From NCBI GenBank assembly GCA_022651385.1, contig JALCQR010000011.1, positions 43,957 through 107,956 on the forward strand: a stretch of 64,000 nt of DNA, read 5' to 3'. Position numbers and translations under genes: made by a program. Under the pieces are notes generated by a model. The model ran no database searches. It was not told the DNA's origin and worked only from the letters and a program-made list of their open reading frames with translations. This document shows, piece by piece, positions 1 through 8,756 of the stretch. Every line of letters begins with the position of its first letter. Within the stretch, counting starts at the first letter, position 1. The DNA comes from Clostridia bacterium. GTDB lineage: Bacteria; Bacillota; Clostridia; Lachnospirales; Anaerotignaceae.

Positions 1-134
1 CGCTTAACGCTCGGCTTGTCATAATGTTCTCTCTTACGAACTTCACCCATTATACCGTCTCTGGCACAGTTTCTTTTAAAGCGACGAAGAGCACTATCCA
101 AGGATTCATTTTCTTTTACTCTAACCTCTGACAT
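1..134 (-). CDS. rpsU: 30S ribosomal protein S21 (N-terminal part, runs off the window)
   Basis: Reading the minus strand from the ATG at 132-134 gives [20 protein letters not shown] followed by a basic RNA-binding helix with [21 protein letters not shown]. This is the typical S21 start, including the conserved [12 protein letters not shown] segment. S21 is a small, Arg/Lys-rich protein of the 30S subunit. About 44 of the usual 55-60 residues are inside the window; the C-terminus lies before base 1. A GGAGGGAGGG ribosome-binding site precedes the ATG, and a strong sigma-A promoter lies about 75 nt upstream. Identification is from sequence alone but the family is very distinctive. Confidence 0.95.
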   Translation of the reverse strand, partial: MSEVRVKENESLDSALRRFKRNCARDGIMGEVRKREHYDKPSVK

Positions 135-207
135 GAATTTCCCTCCCTCCGTAAGCTTAATTCGTAAAATAAGCGGTGCGAAATCCATCCACACCACATA
201 CCTAAAG

Positions 208-236
208 ATTATACACAAAAAAACTAATTGCGTCAA
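208..236 (-). promoter_or_regulatory. sigma-A promoter of rpsU
   Basis: On the minus strand TTGACG (231-236) and TATAAT (208-213) are separated by exactly 17 bp. The predicted start near 201 leaves a leader of about 65 nt before the rpsU ATG. The leader can form a GGTG/CACC hairpin. The rest of the gap between rpsU and glgB shows nothing else I can support. Confidence 0.8.
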
Positions 237-281
237 CCACAAAACTTATTTTAAGCATTATTAATTATATTTTTCGGCAAT

Positions 282-2480
282 TTAACTATTTATTTTACAA
301 AAAACGCAAATTGCCAAAGGTGGAACAGTAATGTTTATGCTGTTTTCGCACCTTCCTCCCCTAATTTCGGAAGAATAAAACTTTCCTTCATTCATAACAC
401 CGCTTCCTCCAAAGTCGCAGCTGTCACTGTTTAATATTTCCTTATAAATACCGCTTTCGGGCACACCAAGCTTGTAGCCGCTGTGCACAGATTCAGTAAA
501 ATTACAAATAAAAATCAGTTCTTCACTGTCACAGTGTCTTTCAAATGAAACAAGACTTCTGTCACTGTCGTCACAGTCAATCCAGCTAAAACACATAGGG
601 TCGAAATCTTTTTGCCAAAGTGCCGGATGATGCAGATAAAAATGATTCAAGGCCTTCATATATTTTTGCAGACTTTTATTAGTGTCATATTTAAGCAGAT
701 GCCAGTCAAGACTTCTCTCTTCGCTCCATTCTGAAAACTGTCCAATCTCATCGCCCATAAAAAGGAGTTTTTTCCCGGGATGCGCGTACATAAATCCATA
801 TGCAACACGCAGATTCGCGGCTTTCTGCCAAATGTCGCCCGGAACTTTTGTCATCATTGAGCCCTTCATGTGCACAACCTCATCATGAGAAAGCACCAAA
901 ATAAAGTTTTCGTTATAATTATACATCATACTGAAAGTAAGATTGTTATGATGAAATTTTCTGTATACTGTTTCTTTTTTAATATAACTTAAAAAATCAT
1001 TCATCCAGCCCATGTCCCACTTAAAAGTAAAACCGAGGCCGTTATATTTTACATCCCTTGTCACACCTTCCCATGAAGTAGATTCCTCCGCCATCATCAT
1101 TACACCATGATGTTTTATTTGCATGACAGAGTTTAAATGCTTAATAAACTCTACAGCTTCAAGGTTTTCCCTGCCTCCATACCTGTTAGGCAGCCATTCT
1201 CCGTCGCTTCGGCAGTAATCAAGATAAAGCATTGACGCAACTGCGTCTACTCTAAGGCCGTCAACATGAAATTTCTCAACCCAGAAAAGAGCATTTGAAA
1301 TAAGAAAATTGCTTACTTCTTTTCTTCCATAGTTAAAAATATAAGTCCCCCACTGCACATGCTCTCCAATCCGTGGGTCCTGATGCTCATAAAGAGCCGT
1401 TCCATCAAAACGTGCAAGTCCTGATGAGTCTTTAGGAAAATGCGCCGGCACCCAGTCAAGTATTATGCCAATTCCTCTTTGATGGCATTTGTCTATAAGA
1501 TACATAAGCTCGTCTGGAGTCCCATATCTGCTTGTGGGAGCAAAATATCCAGTTACCTGATATCCCCAGCTTCCGTCAAATGGATGCTCGGCAAGTGGCA
1601 TAAACTCTATATGTGTGTATCCCATATCACAAACATAATCGCAAAGGTCTTCGGCAGCTTCTTCATAAGTCATAAAACGGTTGTCTTTTCCGTATCTGCG
1701 CCATGAGCCCAAGTGAACCTCATAAATGTTTACAGGCTTTTCATAGCGTTCCTCTTTAGTTCTTTCGGCAATCCATTTCTCATCATTCCATTTATACTTG
1801 TCAATGTTAAAAACTATTGAGCCAGTTTCAGGTCTTAATTGAGTAAAATTGCCATAAGGGTCAGTTTTTTCAACAACGTTTCCGTCCTGCTTTTTTATAC
1901 GGTATTTGTAAATATCATTTTCTTTAACTCCCGGAATAAAAAGCTCCCATATGCCGCTTTCTCCGAGAACACGCATTTGGCTTCGTCTTTCATCCCAAGA
2001 GTTAAATGTGCCGCCAACTGCAACACTTTTGGCATTAGGCGCCCATACTGCAAAGGCCACCCCTTCAACACCGTCAACAGTCATTATATGCGAGCCAAGC
2101 TTTTTATATATCTCATAGTGTGTCCCCGAACCAAAAAGGTACCTGTCATAGTCGGTTATTGTAGGTTCAAAAGTATACTGGTCGTAAGTTTTCCAAATAC
2201 TGTTTCCAAAATCCACATTAAGCACATATTTAAAATATTTTTCCCTGTTTGGTATTATAACCTCAAAAAATCCGTCATCATGAATTTTTCTCATAGTAAA
2301 GCTTAGACCAGTTTTTATATCAATAACCTTTATGCCGACAGCATTCGGAATAAACTCTCTTACGGCTACAACATTTTTACCCCTGTATTTTATTTCATGC
2401 ATTCCCAATACACTGTGAGGGTTGCTAAATTCCGCTTTCAGTATAAGTTCAATCTGGCTTATGCTTACCGAACAAACCAT
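282..2480 (-). CDS. glgB: 1,4-alpha-glucan branching enzyme (GH13)
   Basis: Glycogen branching enzyme: it cuts alpha-1,4 chains and re-attaches them as alpha-1,6 branches in the cytoplasm. From the chosen start the protein is 732 residues, the usual GlgB size, with an N-terminal carbohydrate-binding region, the central GH13 barrel and a C-terminal beta domain. Catalytic motifs are intact: the nucleophile Asp in DGLRVDAV (about residue 412), the acid/base Glu in MMAEES (about 465) and the stabilising Asp in LSHDEVVH (about 533). The open frame runs back to 2534, but the ATG at 2478-2480 follows a GGGGTGG ribosome-binding site and starts 16 nt after the metY stop, so I take it as the start. It probably shares the metY transcript, an odd metabolic pairing. 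No other glg gene is in view. Confidence 0.95.
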   Translation of the reverse strand: MVCSVSISQIELILKAEFSNPHSVLGMHEIKYRGKNVVAVREFIPNAVGIKVIDIKTGLSFTMRKIHDDGFFEVIIPNREKYFKYVLNVDFGNSIWKTYDQYTFEPTITDYDRYLFGSGTHYEIYKKLGSHIMTVDGVEGVAFAVWAPNAKSVAVGGTFNSWDERRSQMRVLGESGIWELFIPGVKENDIYKYRIKKQDGNVVEKTDPYGNFTQLRPETGSIVFNIDKYKWNDEKWIAERTKEERYEKPVNIYEVHLGSWRRYGKDNRFMTYEEAAEDLCDYVCDMGYTHIEFMPLAEHPFDGSWGYQVTGYFAPTSRYGTPDELMYLIDKCHQRGIGIILDWVPAHFPKDSSGLARFDGTALYEHQDPRIGEHVQWGTYIFNYGRKEVSNFLISNALFWVEKFHVDGLRVDAVASMLYLDYCRSDGEWLPNRYGGRENLEAVEFIKHLNSVMQIKHHGVMMMAEESTSWEGVTRDVKYNGLGFTFKWDMGWMNDFLSYIKKETVYRKFHHNNLTFSMMYNYNENFILVLSHDEVVHMKGSMMTKVPGDIWQKAANLRVAYGFMYAHPGKKLLFMGDEIGQFSEWSEERSLDWHLLKYDTNKSLQKYMKALNHFYLHHPALWQKDFDPMCFSWIDCDDSDRSLVSFERHCDSEELIFICNFTESVHSGYKLGVPESGIYKEILNSDSCDFGGSGVMNEGKFYSSEIRGGRCENSINITVPPLAICVFCKINS

Positions 2481-2496
2481 AATGCCACCCCATTTT

Positions 2497-3780
2497 TTAT
2501 TTACATTTTTCAAAAGCCTGTTTAAAATCGGCAATTATGTCGTCCGCATTTTCAATTCCCACGGAAAGCCTAATCATGTCCGGAGAAATTCCACACTTTA
2601 TAAGTTCTTCGTCCGATAGCTGTCTGTGTGTTGTAGAAGCAGGCTGCAATACGCATGTTCTCGTGTCGGCCACATGTGTTACAAGAGCCACCATTTTAAG
2701 AGCGTTTATAAACTTCCTGCTGGCATCGCGTCCGCCTTTTACACCAAAAGTCATAACACCGCTTTGGCCTTTCGGAAGGTATTTTTGCCCAAGCTCATAA
2801 TATTTACTGCTTTTAAGCCCGGGATATTCTACCCAAGCACACATGTCTGAGTTTTCAAGGAATTGCGCTATTTTTAAAGCGTTTTCGCAGTGACGCTGCA
2901 TACGCACATGAAGGCTTTCGCAGCCAAGATTTGTAAGCCATGTGTTAAACGGACTCGGAGTCATACCAAAGTTTCTCATAAGCTGAACTCTTGCTTTTGT
3001 AATAAACGCTGCTTTTCCGAAATTTTTGCTGTAGCTAAGTCCGTGATAGCTTTCGTCAGGCTCAACCATCTGCGGAAATTTTCCGTTGTCCCAATTAAAG
3101 TTTCCGCCGTCTACAACAACTCCGCCGAGAGCAACGGCATGACCGTCAAGGTATTTGCTTGTAGAATGTATAACAACATTTGCTCCAAATTCAAACGACC
3201 TGCAAAGATACGGCGTAGCAAAAGTGTTGTCAACAAAAAACGGTATGCCAAGCTTGTCGGCTACAGACTTAAATTTATCGAAATCCAAAACATTTGCAAG
3301 CGGATTGCCAAGTGTTTCGCCGTATATCAGCTTTGTGTTCGGCTTTGCCAAAGCAAGTATCTCATCTTCCGGAATGTCTGGGTCAAACATTATGGCTTCT
3401 ATTCCCATGTCTTTAAAAGTAGTTGTAAAAACAGTGTAGCTTCCGCCGTAAATGGTGTTTGATGCAAGTATGCTGTCACCTTGTTTACATACGTTCATAA
3501 CCGCAAGAGTAACGGCTGCCATACCTGAAGATGTGGCAAGAGCACCAACCCCGCCTTCCATAAGCGCCATTTTCTTCTCAAAAACATCAGTAGTTGGGTT
3601 TGCAAGTCTTGTGTACATCGGTGTATCCTGCTCAAGGTCAAAAACACTTGCAAGTTCTTCACATGTGTTGTATCTGAAAGTTGTGCTCATTTCTATAGGC
3701 ATAACACGCGCCTTTGCGTTTTCAGGCCAGTATTCACCCTGAACAGCCATAGTTTCAATGCTCCATTGGTTTTTATCCAT
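2497..3780 (-). CDS. metY: O-acetylhomoserine sulfhydrylase-type PLP enzyme
   Basis: Cys/Met-metabolism PLP enzyme of 427 residues, most like O-acetyl-L-homoserine aminocarboxypropyltransferase, which makes homocysteine directly from sulfide and O-acetylhomoserine. The PLP-binding Lys is Lys209 in HSTSKYLDGHAVALGG, the Asp that pairs with the pyridine nitrogen is Asp184 in FFVDNTFATP, and the C-terminal TRTCVLQPASTTHRQLSDEE and RLSVGIEN blocks are typical. The length of about 425 residues favours MetY over the shorter cystathionine lyases. An AGGAGG site precedes the ATG. It is the first gene of a two-gene unit with glgB and diverges from pepF. A second enzyme of this superfamily is cut by the right edge of the window. 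No SAM riboswitch or T-box is visible in its short leader. Confidence 0.88.
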   Translation of the reverse strand: MDKNQWSIETMAVQGEYWPENAKARVMPIEMSTTFRYNTCEELASVFDLEQDTPMYTRLANPTTDVFEKKMALMEGGVGALATSSGMAAVTLAVMNVCKQGDSILASNTIYGGSYTVFTTTFKDMGIEAIMFDPDIPEDEILALAKPNTKLIYGETLGNPLANVLDFDKFKSVADKLGIPFFVDNTFATPYLCRSFEFGANVVIHSTSKYLDGHAVALGGVVVDGGNFNWDNGKFPQMVEPDESYHGLSYSKNFGKAAFITKARVQLMRNFGMTPSPFNTWLTNLGCESLHVRMQRHCENALKIAQFLENSDMCAWVEYPGLKSSKYYELGQKYLPKGQSGVMTFGVKGGRDASRKFINALKMVALVTHVADTRTCVLQPASTTHRQLSDEELIKCGISPDMIRLSVGIENADDIIADFKQAFEKCK

Positions 3781-3838
3781 ATTTTAGCCTCCTGATTTCA
3801 AAATTAAAAATAACAGGTATAATTTTTCTGTTGAAAAC

Positions 3839-3867
3839 ATTATACTTTATATTGCGCAGCTTTTCCA
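3839..3867 (-). promoter_or_regulatory. candidate sigma-A promoter of metY-glgB
   Basis: On the minus strand a perfect TATAAT (3839-3844) has TGGAAA 17 bp upstream. The predicted start near 3832 gives a leader of about 50 nt containing a small AACAG/CTGTT hairpin. The -35 match is weak. Confidence 0.5.
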
Positions 3868-3874
3868 TAATAAA

Positions 3875-3903
3875 TTGCACGAAAGCTTATGTAATATTAA
3901 AAT
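3875..3903 (+). promoter_or_regulatory. candidate sigma-A promoter of pepF
   Basis: TTGCAC (3875-3880) and TAAAAT (3898-3903) are 17 bp apart, about 30 bp before the pepF start. It lies back to back with the metY promoter. Confidence 0.55.
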
Positions 3904-3935
3904 GGTAAATAATAAACACAAAAGGAGAATGCAAA

Positions 3936-5696
3936 GTGAACGATAAAAAGTGGGATTTAACACCGATATATGAATCATTTGACAGTGAAAGTTTTAAAAA
4001 AGATATTGAAAAACTTACAAGATTAATATCTTCTCTACAAGTATGGGCAGAAAACGAATTGAAAAATACTGAAAATTCGGCAGAAAAAATTAAATTTTTT
4101 ATTAATCAAAGAAATATAATAGATGACCTTTCCCAGAAACTTTCCGTATACGCTCAGCTTTCATTAAATGAAAATTCCGAAAATGAAACGGCATTAAAAT
4201 ATGCTGAAAAGACCGAAAAAATAATTTCTGATACATCTATTCCCTACACGGCTTTTGAGAAATGGTTTTCAGGTCTTGAAAACAAAGAAGAAATATACAA
4301 AGACGCAGAGCTTTCAAAATACAGATTTTTCCTTGAAGAGATTAATAAAAAAAGCCGCTACCTTCTAAGTGAAAAAGAAGAAGAAATAATTTCAAAAATG
4401 AAAGCTACAGGCTCATCATCTTGGGAAAAGCTGTGGGAAAAACTTATAACTTCTCTAATGCCGGAGGTTGGAACAGATAAAAAACGCTATTCGTTTTCCG
4501 ATGTAAGGAATATGGCTTATTCCCCATCACAGCAGCTTAGGAAGGCAGCATACGAAGCTGAAATAAAGTGCCTTGATACAATTAAGATTCCGTCTGCAGC
4601 GGCTTTAAACGGCATAAAAGGCGAAGTTTTAAATATCTGTAATATACGCGGCTACAGTTCACCTCTTGAAATGACTTTAATCGATTCAAGACTTGACAAA
4701 GAAATATTTGATAACTTAATTACTTCAGTTAAAAACCTTGTTCCTTGTTTTAAGAAATACTTTGAAAGAAAAGCAAAATTATTGGGCTGTAAAAAATTGA
4801 AATTTTATGACTTGTTTGCGCCTTTGGGCAAAAACAACAAAACTTATTCATACGATGATGCCCAAAAAATAATAATTGAAGTGTTTTCATCTTTCAGTCC
4901 TAAAATGGGAAATTTTGCAAAAAATGCTTTTGATAATAATTGGATAGACGTTTATCCCCGTCAGTATAAGACAGGCGGAGCCTTCTGCGAATGTATACAT
5001 TCAATAAAACAAAGCCGAATACTTACAAATTTTACCGGTTCATTTTCCGATGTAGTAACAATTGCCCATGAATTAGGCCACTCTTTTCACGACAGCCTGC
5101 TTTATAACTCTCCCGCAATAAACAGCGATTATCCTATGCCTGTTGCCGAAACCGCCTCAACATTTGCGGAATGCCTAATAAAAAATGCCGTAATGAAAAA
5201 TTCTGAAAAAGAAGAAGCTCTTTCTATACTTGAAAACGATATATCGGACAGTGCACAGGTTATATGTGATATATACAGCCGTTTTATGTTTGAGAAAAAA
5301 GTATTTGAAAAAAGAACAGATGGTCCTCTTTCACCGGATGAGTTTTCAAAAATAATGCTTGAGGCACAAAAAGAGGCATACTGCGGCAGCTTGGATGAAG
5401 AATTTCTTCATAAGTATATGTGGATAGTAAAACCGCATTATTATGACGCTGACTATAACTATTATAATTTTCCGTATGCTTTCGGCCTTATTTTCGCAAA
5501 AGAACTTTACTCAATTTATGAAAAAAAAGGTGCCGAATTTGCCAAAGATTATGAAAAAATATTCAAAGCAACCGGCAGCAATTCAATAAAAGATGTGGCA
5601 ATGATAGCCGGAATAGATATGACAAAAAAAGATTGGTCATCAGCCGAGGAAATAATTAAAAAAGATATTGATAAGTTTTTGGAAATGACAAAATAA
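3936..5696 (+). CDS. pepF: Oligoendopeptidase F, M3 family zinc peptidase
   Basis: Cytoplasmic zinc metallopeptidase that degrades short peptides. The 586-residue protein has the M3 zinc site HELGHSF with His378, Glu379 and His382, and a third ligand Glu near residue 405 in PVAETASTFAE, on the mostly helical PepF/M3B fold. Translation starts at GTG 3936, nine bases after AAAGGAG (3921-3927); no in-frame ATG fits this site. The gene stands alone with its own promoter. No signal peptide is visible. Assignment to the M3B/PepF subfamily rather than PepF-like PZ-peptidase is from overall length and the DxFAPLG and ANNY/YYNFPYAFG-type segments. Confidence 0.92.
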   Translation: MNDKKWDLTPIYESFDSESFKKDIEKLTRLISSLQVWAENELKNTENSAEKIKFFINQRNIIDDLSQKLSVYAQLSLNENSENETALKYAEKTEKIISDTSIPYTAFEKWFSGLENKEEIYKDAELSKYRFFLEEINKKSRYLLSEKEEEIISKMKATGSSSWEKLWEKLITSLMPEVGTDKKRYSFSDVRNMAYSPSQQLRKAAYEAEIKCLDTIKIPSAAALNGIKGEVLNICNIRGYSSPLEMTLIDSRLDKEIFDNLITSVKNLVPCFKKYFERKAKLLGCKKLKFYDLFAPLGKNNKTYSYDDAQKIIIEVFSSFSPKMGNFAKNAFDNNWIDVYPRQYKTGGAFCECIHSIKQSRILTNFTGSFSDVVTIAHELGHSFHDSLLYNSPAINSDYPMPVAETASTFAECLIKNAVMKNSEKEEALSILENDISDSAQVICDIYSRFMFEKKVFEKRTDGPLSPDEFSKIMLEAQKEAYCGSLDEEFLHKYMWIVKPHYYDADYNYYNFPYAFGLIFAKELYSIYEKKGAEFAKDYEKIFKATGSNSIKDVAMIAGIDMTKKDWSSAEEIIKKDIDKFLEMTK

Positions 5697-5734
5697 TAAA
5701 ATCTCTGCATTAAGCATGCTTGAACAATAATGAG

Positions 5735-5789
5735 CCTTACAGATAAGACATACCTTTTTGAGACGTACCTTTTTGGCAAATCTGTAGGG
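5735..5789. repeat. Short composite repeat: 10-bp inverted ends around two 15-bp tandem units
   Basis: CCTTACAGAT (5735-5744) pairs with ATCTGTAGGG (5780-5789) with one G.T wobble. Between them are two adjacent copies of AGACRTACCTTTTTG (5746-5760 and 5761-5775) differing at one base. The block sits in the gap between pepF and the next gene. I saw no second copy in the window. It could be a small interspersed element or a regulatory RNA. Confidence 0.5.
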
Positions 5790-5826
5790 CCGTACATATT
5801 AACCTCAGGGAGTGCAGATAGAACAT

Positions 5827-6369
5827 ATGAAAATACAAAAGAAAATCCTTATTGTTTTTCTGTTAATTATAATAACCGATATTTTCAAGTGGTTTTTGTT
5901 TTCGGATATTCTTAAATATTCTTTTATTATAATGCTGCTTATTTCAGCCTATTTTTCAAAAGACAAATTACTTTTTTCAGCTTTTTTTATGAGTTCTTTA
6001 GCAGATTTTATGCTGATTTTTACATCAAAATATCAATTGGGAATGTTGTTTTTTTCAATCGCATTTTGCATATATATAATCCGACACAGCGGTCAAAAGC
6101 TATTAATACCAATAATTTTTTTAGCTGTTTTTATACTAAATAAAACAGGCATACCGTATATATATATTGTATACGTATGTCTGTTTTACATCAACTTATA
6201 TTATGTTTTCAAAAACTGCCGTCGGCTTTTTTTGCCGTTTTTTCTTTTTGCCATATGTGATATAATTACGGCTCTGCGCTTTTACTGCATTAAAATACCG
6301 TCATATGTGATTTGGATGTTCTACGCTCCGGCAATATACCTTATTGTTTTCACTCCCGCCACAATGTAG
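5827..6369 (+). CDS. Small polytopic membrane protein, lysoplasmalogenase (YhhN/TMEM86)-like
   Basis: A 180-residue, very hydrophobic protein with about seven or eight predicted membrane segments and almost no soluble parts. The stretch around residues 50-80, with SSLADFMLIF, then LGMLFFSIAFCIYI, resembles the YhhN/TMEM86 lysoplasmalogenase pattern in which a small-residue/Asp motif is followed by a Gly-rich helix. That resemblance is partial, so the function is an inference. ATG 5827 is chosen; CAGGGAG at 5806-5812 is a somewhat distant ribosome-binding site, and a GTG at 5812 inside that site is less likely. The 3' end overlaps the convergent thioesterase gene by 20 bp. Confidence 0.6.
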   Translation: MKIQKKILIVFLLIIITDIFKWFLFSDILKYSFIIMLLISAYFSKDKLLFSAFFMSSLADFMLIFTSKYQLGMLFFSIAFCIYIIRHSGQKLLIPIIFLAVFILNKTGIPYIYIVYVCLFYINLYYVFKNCRRLFLPFFLFAICDIITALRFYCIKIPSYVIWMFYAPAIYLIVFTPATM

Positions 6370-7102
6370 CAATCTCACAATGGATTTCTTCTTCGTTATC
6401 GGCGTTTACAATCATTGTAATTAATTTCTTTACTCCATTTTCATCCTTTAAGTATGTTTTTGCTTTGACTTTGTCATTCATATAGCTTTCTTTTCTGTAC
6501 ACAACTCTTACATCAAAACATCTGTAATTGTCATATATTTTCTCAGGAACCATGTCAATTGCCCAAGCAATATACTGAGTGTTGTTTGCATGTCCGTTGG
6601 AATCTGTCTGAGAACGCATTACCACTGCCTCAAATATACTCATAGGCTCACCCTCAGGCTTCGGCATACGGTATTTCTCATTTTCAATTGCCGGGCCAAT
6701 CCCGCTTTTGTAGTCTTCAGCCACATGTGACGGTATACGTTCAATACTTCTTTTTTTCATATCAAGCACAATCCAGCGTGACGACACTCTTATAACTGTT
6801 TCTCCGCTTTGGGAAATAACGTCGTAGCTTCTTTCGGCCTGAAAACCTCTGCATGCCGACGCCCATGTCTCAAGACATATTTCATCTCCGTATTTAGGCA
6901 TGCTGTCAATTACTATGTGCCAGTTTGAAATTATCCACGCTTTATTAATTGAACCAAGATAACTAATTGTGTACCCAAGATTATCCGAGTTGTCTATAGC
7001 AAGGTCCTGCAAAAGTTCCGTAAGAGAACTGATTTTAAGTTTTAGCTTGTTGTCTGTCATATAATAAGAAATTTGTTTGTTTTCACTGAATTTTCCAAGC
7101 AT
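6350..7102 (-). CDS. Acyl-ACP thioesterase
   Basis: A 250-residue member of the acyl-ACP thioesterase family (double hot-dog fold) that releases fatty acids from acyl carrier protein. Two hot-dog halves can be followed: an N-terminal half with LLQDLAIDNSDNLGY and ISNWHIVIDSMPKYGDEICLETW, and a C-terminal half with RSQTDSNGHANNTQYIAWAIDMVPE, where the DxNGHxNNxxY block carries the expected catalytic Asp, Asn and His. The start ATG at 7100-7102 follows AAAGGAGACATT. The gene lies 21 nt downstream of the cardiolipin synthase gene on the same strand, which points to a shared lipid-metabolism transcript. Confidence 0.9.
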   Translation of the reverse strand: MLGKFSENKQISYYMTDNKLKLKISSLTELLQDLAIDNSDNLGYTISYLGSINKAWIISNWHIVIDSMPKYGDEICLETWASACRGFQAERSYDVISQSGETVIRVSSRWIVLDMKKRSIERIPSHVAEDYKSGIGPAIENEKYRMPKPEGEPMSIFEAVVMRSQTDSNGHANNTQYIAWAIDMVPEKIYDNYRCFDVRVVYRKESYMNDKVKAKTYLKDENGVKKLITMIVNADNEEEIHCEIATLWRE

Positions 7103-7123
7103 CTAATGTCTCCTTTAGAAAAA

Positions 7124-8584
7124 TCAAAGCATAGGCGAAATAAGTCTCGCCACAGATTCTCTGAATTTAAAAATTTTACCTCTGTTTTTATAATCCTCAT
7201 ATGTTATCCTCTTGCTGTCCTCAATATCTTTAATGAAATCTGCCTCAAGCCCGGCTACTATTTTTTCATCATAAATAAAGGAATTTACCTCAAAATTAAG
7301 ACCGAAGCTTCGCACATCCATATTTGCGGTTCCTACCGTTGCCACAAGAGAATCTATAAAAATTGTTTTGCTGTGAATAAATCCGTCAGTGTACTGGTAT
7401 ACTTTTACCCCGACCTCAATAAGCTCTCCAAGATATGACATACTTGACCAATATACAAAGAAATGGTCCGGATGGGCCGGTATTATAATTCTAACATCTA
7501 TACCTGACAGCGCAGCAACTTTAAGTGCCTCAAGCACTCCCTCATCCGGCGAAAAATAAGGTGTTTCAATATATATATTTTTCTCTGCTTCATTTATCAT
7601 TTTAAAATACCCATTTTTCACATTCTGCCATTTTGTGTCAGGCCCGCTTGATACAATCTGTGCCGGAAGATAACCAAGCAGCGGCTTTTTAGGGAAATAA
7701 AACTCGGAAATTTTAAGTTCTTCGTTTGAAAAGAAATTCCAGTCCATCATAAACCTAAGCTGAAGCTGATCAACGACGTCTCCCTCAAACCTGACATGAG
7801 TATCTCTCCAATACCCGAAACGTTTAACGTCGCCCAAATATTCATCACCAATGTTAAATCCGCCTATATAGCCGATTTGGCCGTCTATTACTGCAATTTT
7901 TCTGTGGTCTCGATAGTTTATCCTTATAAAAAGCGGCGGATTAAACGGCGTAACTTTTCCGCCGGCTTTTATAACCGGAGTAAAAAAATAATCAGGCAAT
8001 GACATATTGCCCATAAGGTCATATATTATTCTTACTTCTACTCCTCTTATTGCCGCTTTCGTAAGATGATAAATCATTCTTCTGCCAAGTTTATCGTTTC
8101 TGAAAATGTAATATTCAAGATGTACATAATTTTTTGCATTGTCAATGTCATTTATTAGCGATTCAAATTTAAGTTTGCCGTCGGTAAAGCGCCGCATTGA
8201 GTTGTTGTATGTCATCCAGCTTCCGCTTCTTATGTTCAGTGTGGCAAAGTCCCTTAAATGTCCATAATTTTTATCAAGCTCAATACCATCGGTACTGAAA
8301 ATCTGCTTTCCGATTTCGTCGCTTAAAAGATTGTTGCTTTTAATAAAATCAAAAAGTATTTTTTCGTCAAGCTTTTGCTTTCTGCCGAAAATTCTTTGTT
8401 TGCCGGTATTTCTTCCAAAAATCATATATATTAAAAATCCGGCTACCGGAACAAAGAACAGAACAAACAGCCACGCCCATGTACTGGCAGGATTCCTACG
8501 CTCAAAAAAAACGACTATTGCGGCAAGTATAACATTTAATATAAATATCGCGCTTACAATATAAAAAATAACATTAAAATACAC
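7124..8584 (-). CDS. cls: Cardiolipin synthase (phospholipase D family)
   Basis: Membrane enzyme that joins two phosphatidylglycerols to cardiolipin and glycerol. The 486-residue protein starts with two membrane helices (about residues 1-27 and 36-56, the PLDc_N region with RRNPASTWAWL) and has two HKD motifs: HRKIAVIDG (His227, Lys229, Asp234) and HSKTIFIDS (His404, Lys406, Asp411). The start is GTG at 8582-8584, seven bases after AAAGGAG; there is no better ATG. It is followed after 21 nt by the acyl-ACP thioesterase gene. Upstream, TATGGTAGAAT resembles an extended -10 element but the -35 is poor. Confidence 0.95.
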   Translation of the reverse strand: MYFNVIFYIVSAIFILNVILAAIVVFFERRNPASTWAWLFVLFFVPVAGFLIYMIFGRNTGKQRIFGRKQKLDEKILFDFIKSNNLLSDEIGKQIFSTDGIELDKNYGHLRDFATLNIRSGSWMTYNNSMRRFTDGKLKFESLINDIDNAKNYVHLEYYIFRNDKLGRRMIYHLTKAAIRGVEVRIIYDLMGNMSLPDYFFTPVIKAGGKVTPFNPPLFIRINYRDHRKIAVIDGQIGYIGGFNIGDEYLGDVKRFGYWRDTHVRFEGDVVDQLQLRFMMDWNFFSNEELKISEFYFPKKPLLGYLPAQIVSSGPDTKWQNVKNGYFKMINEAEKNIYIETPYFSPDEGVLEALKVAALSGIDVRIIIPAHPDHFFVYWSSMSYLGELIEVGVKVYQYTDGFIHSKTIFIDSLVATVGTANMDVRSFGLNFEVNSFIYDEKIVAGLEADFIKDIEDSKRITYEDYKNRGKIFKFRESVARLISPML

Positions 8585-8712
8585 TTTGCCACTCCTTTCA
8601 AAAGATCGTATTTTTAAAATAAGATTATTCTACCATATTTTTGTAAGATTTCATACTACAAAGCACTTTTTTAGTTAGTTTTTAAATTTTCTATTTCCTA
8701 AATTAAAATAAT

Positions 8713-8722
8713 ATGCTAAAAT
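8713..8722 (+). promoter_or_regulatory. extended -10 promoter of the 152-residue membrane protein gene
   Basis: ATGCTAAAAT contains a TGn-type extended -10 (TAAAAT at 8717-8722), about 19 bp before the AAGGAGG site at 8741-8747. The -35 (TTTCCT, 8694-8699) is weak. Confidence 0.45.
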
Positions 8723-8756
8723 TAAGGTTAAGTTACTTTTAAGGAGGATGTACAAA

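Noticed and set aside
5549..5797. 82-residue minus-strand frame over the end of pepF and the repeat block
   Set aside because: Shadow of pepF; its repeated KRYV segments only reflect the 15-bp tandem repeat.
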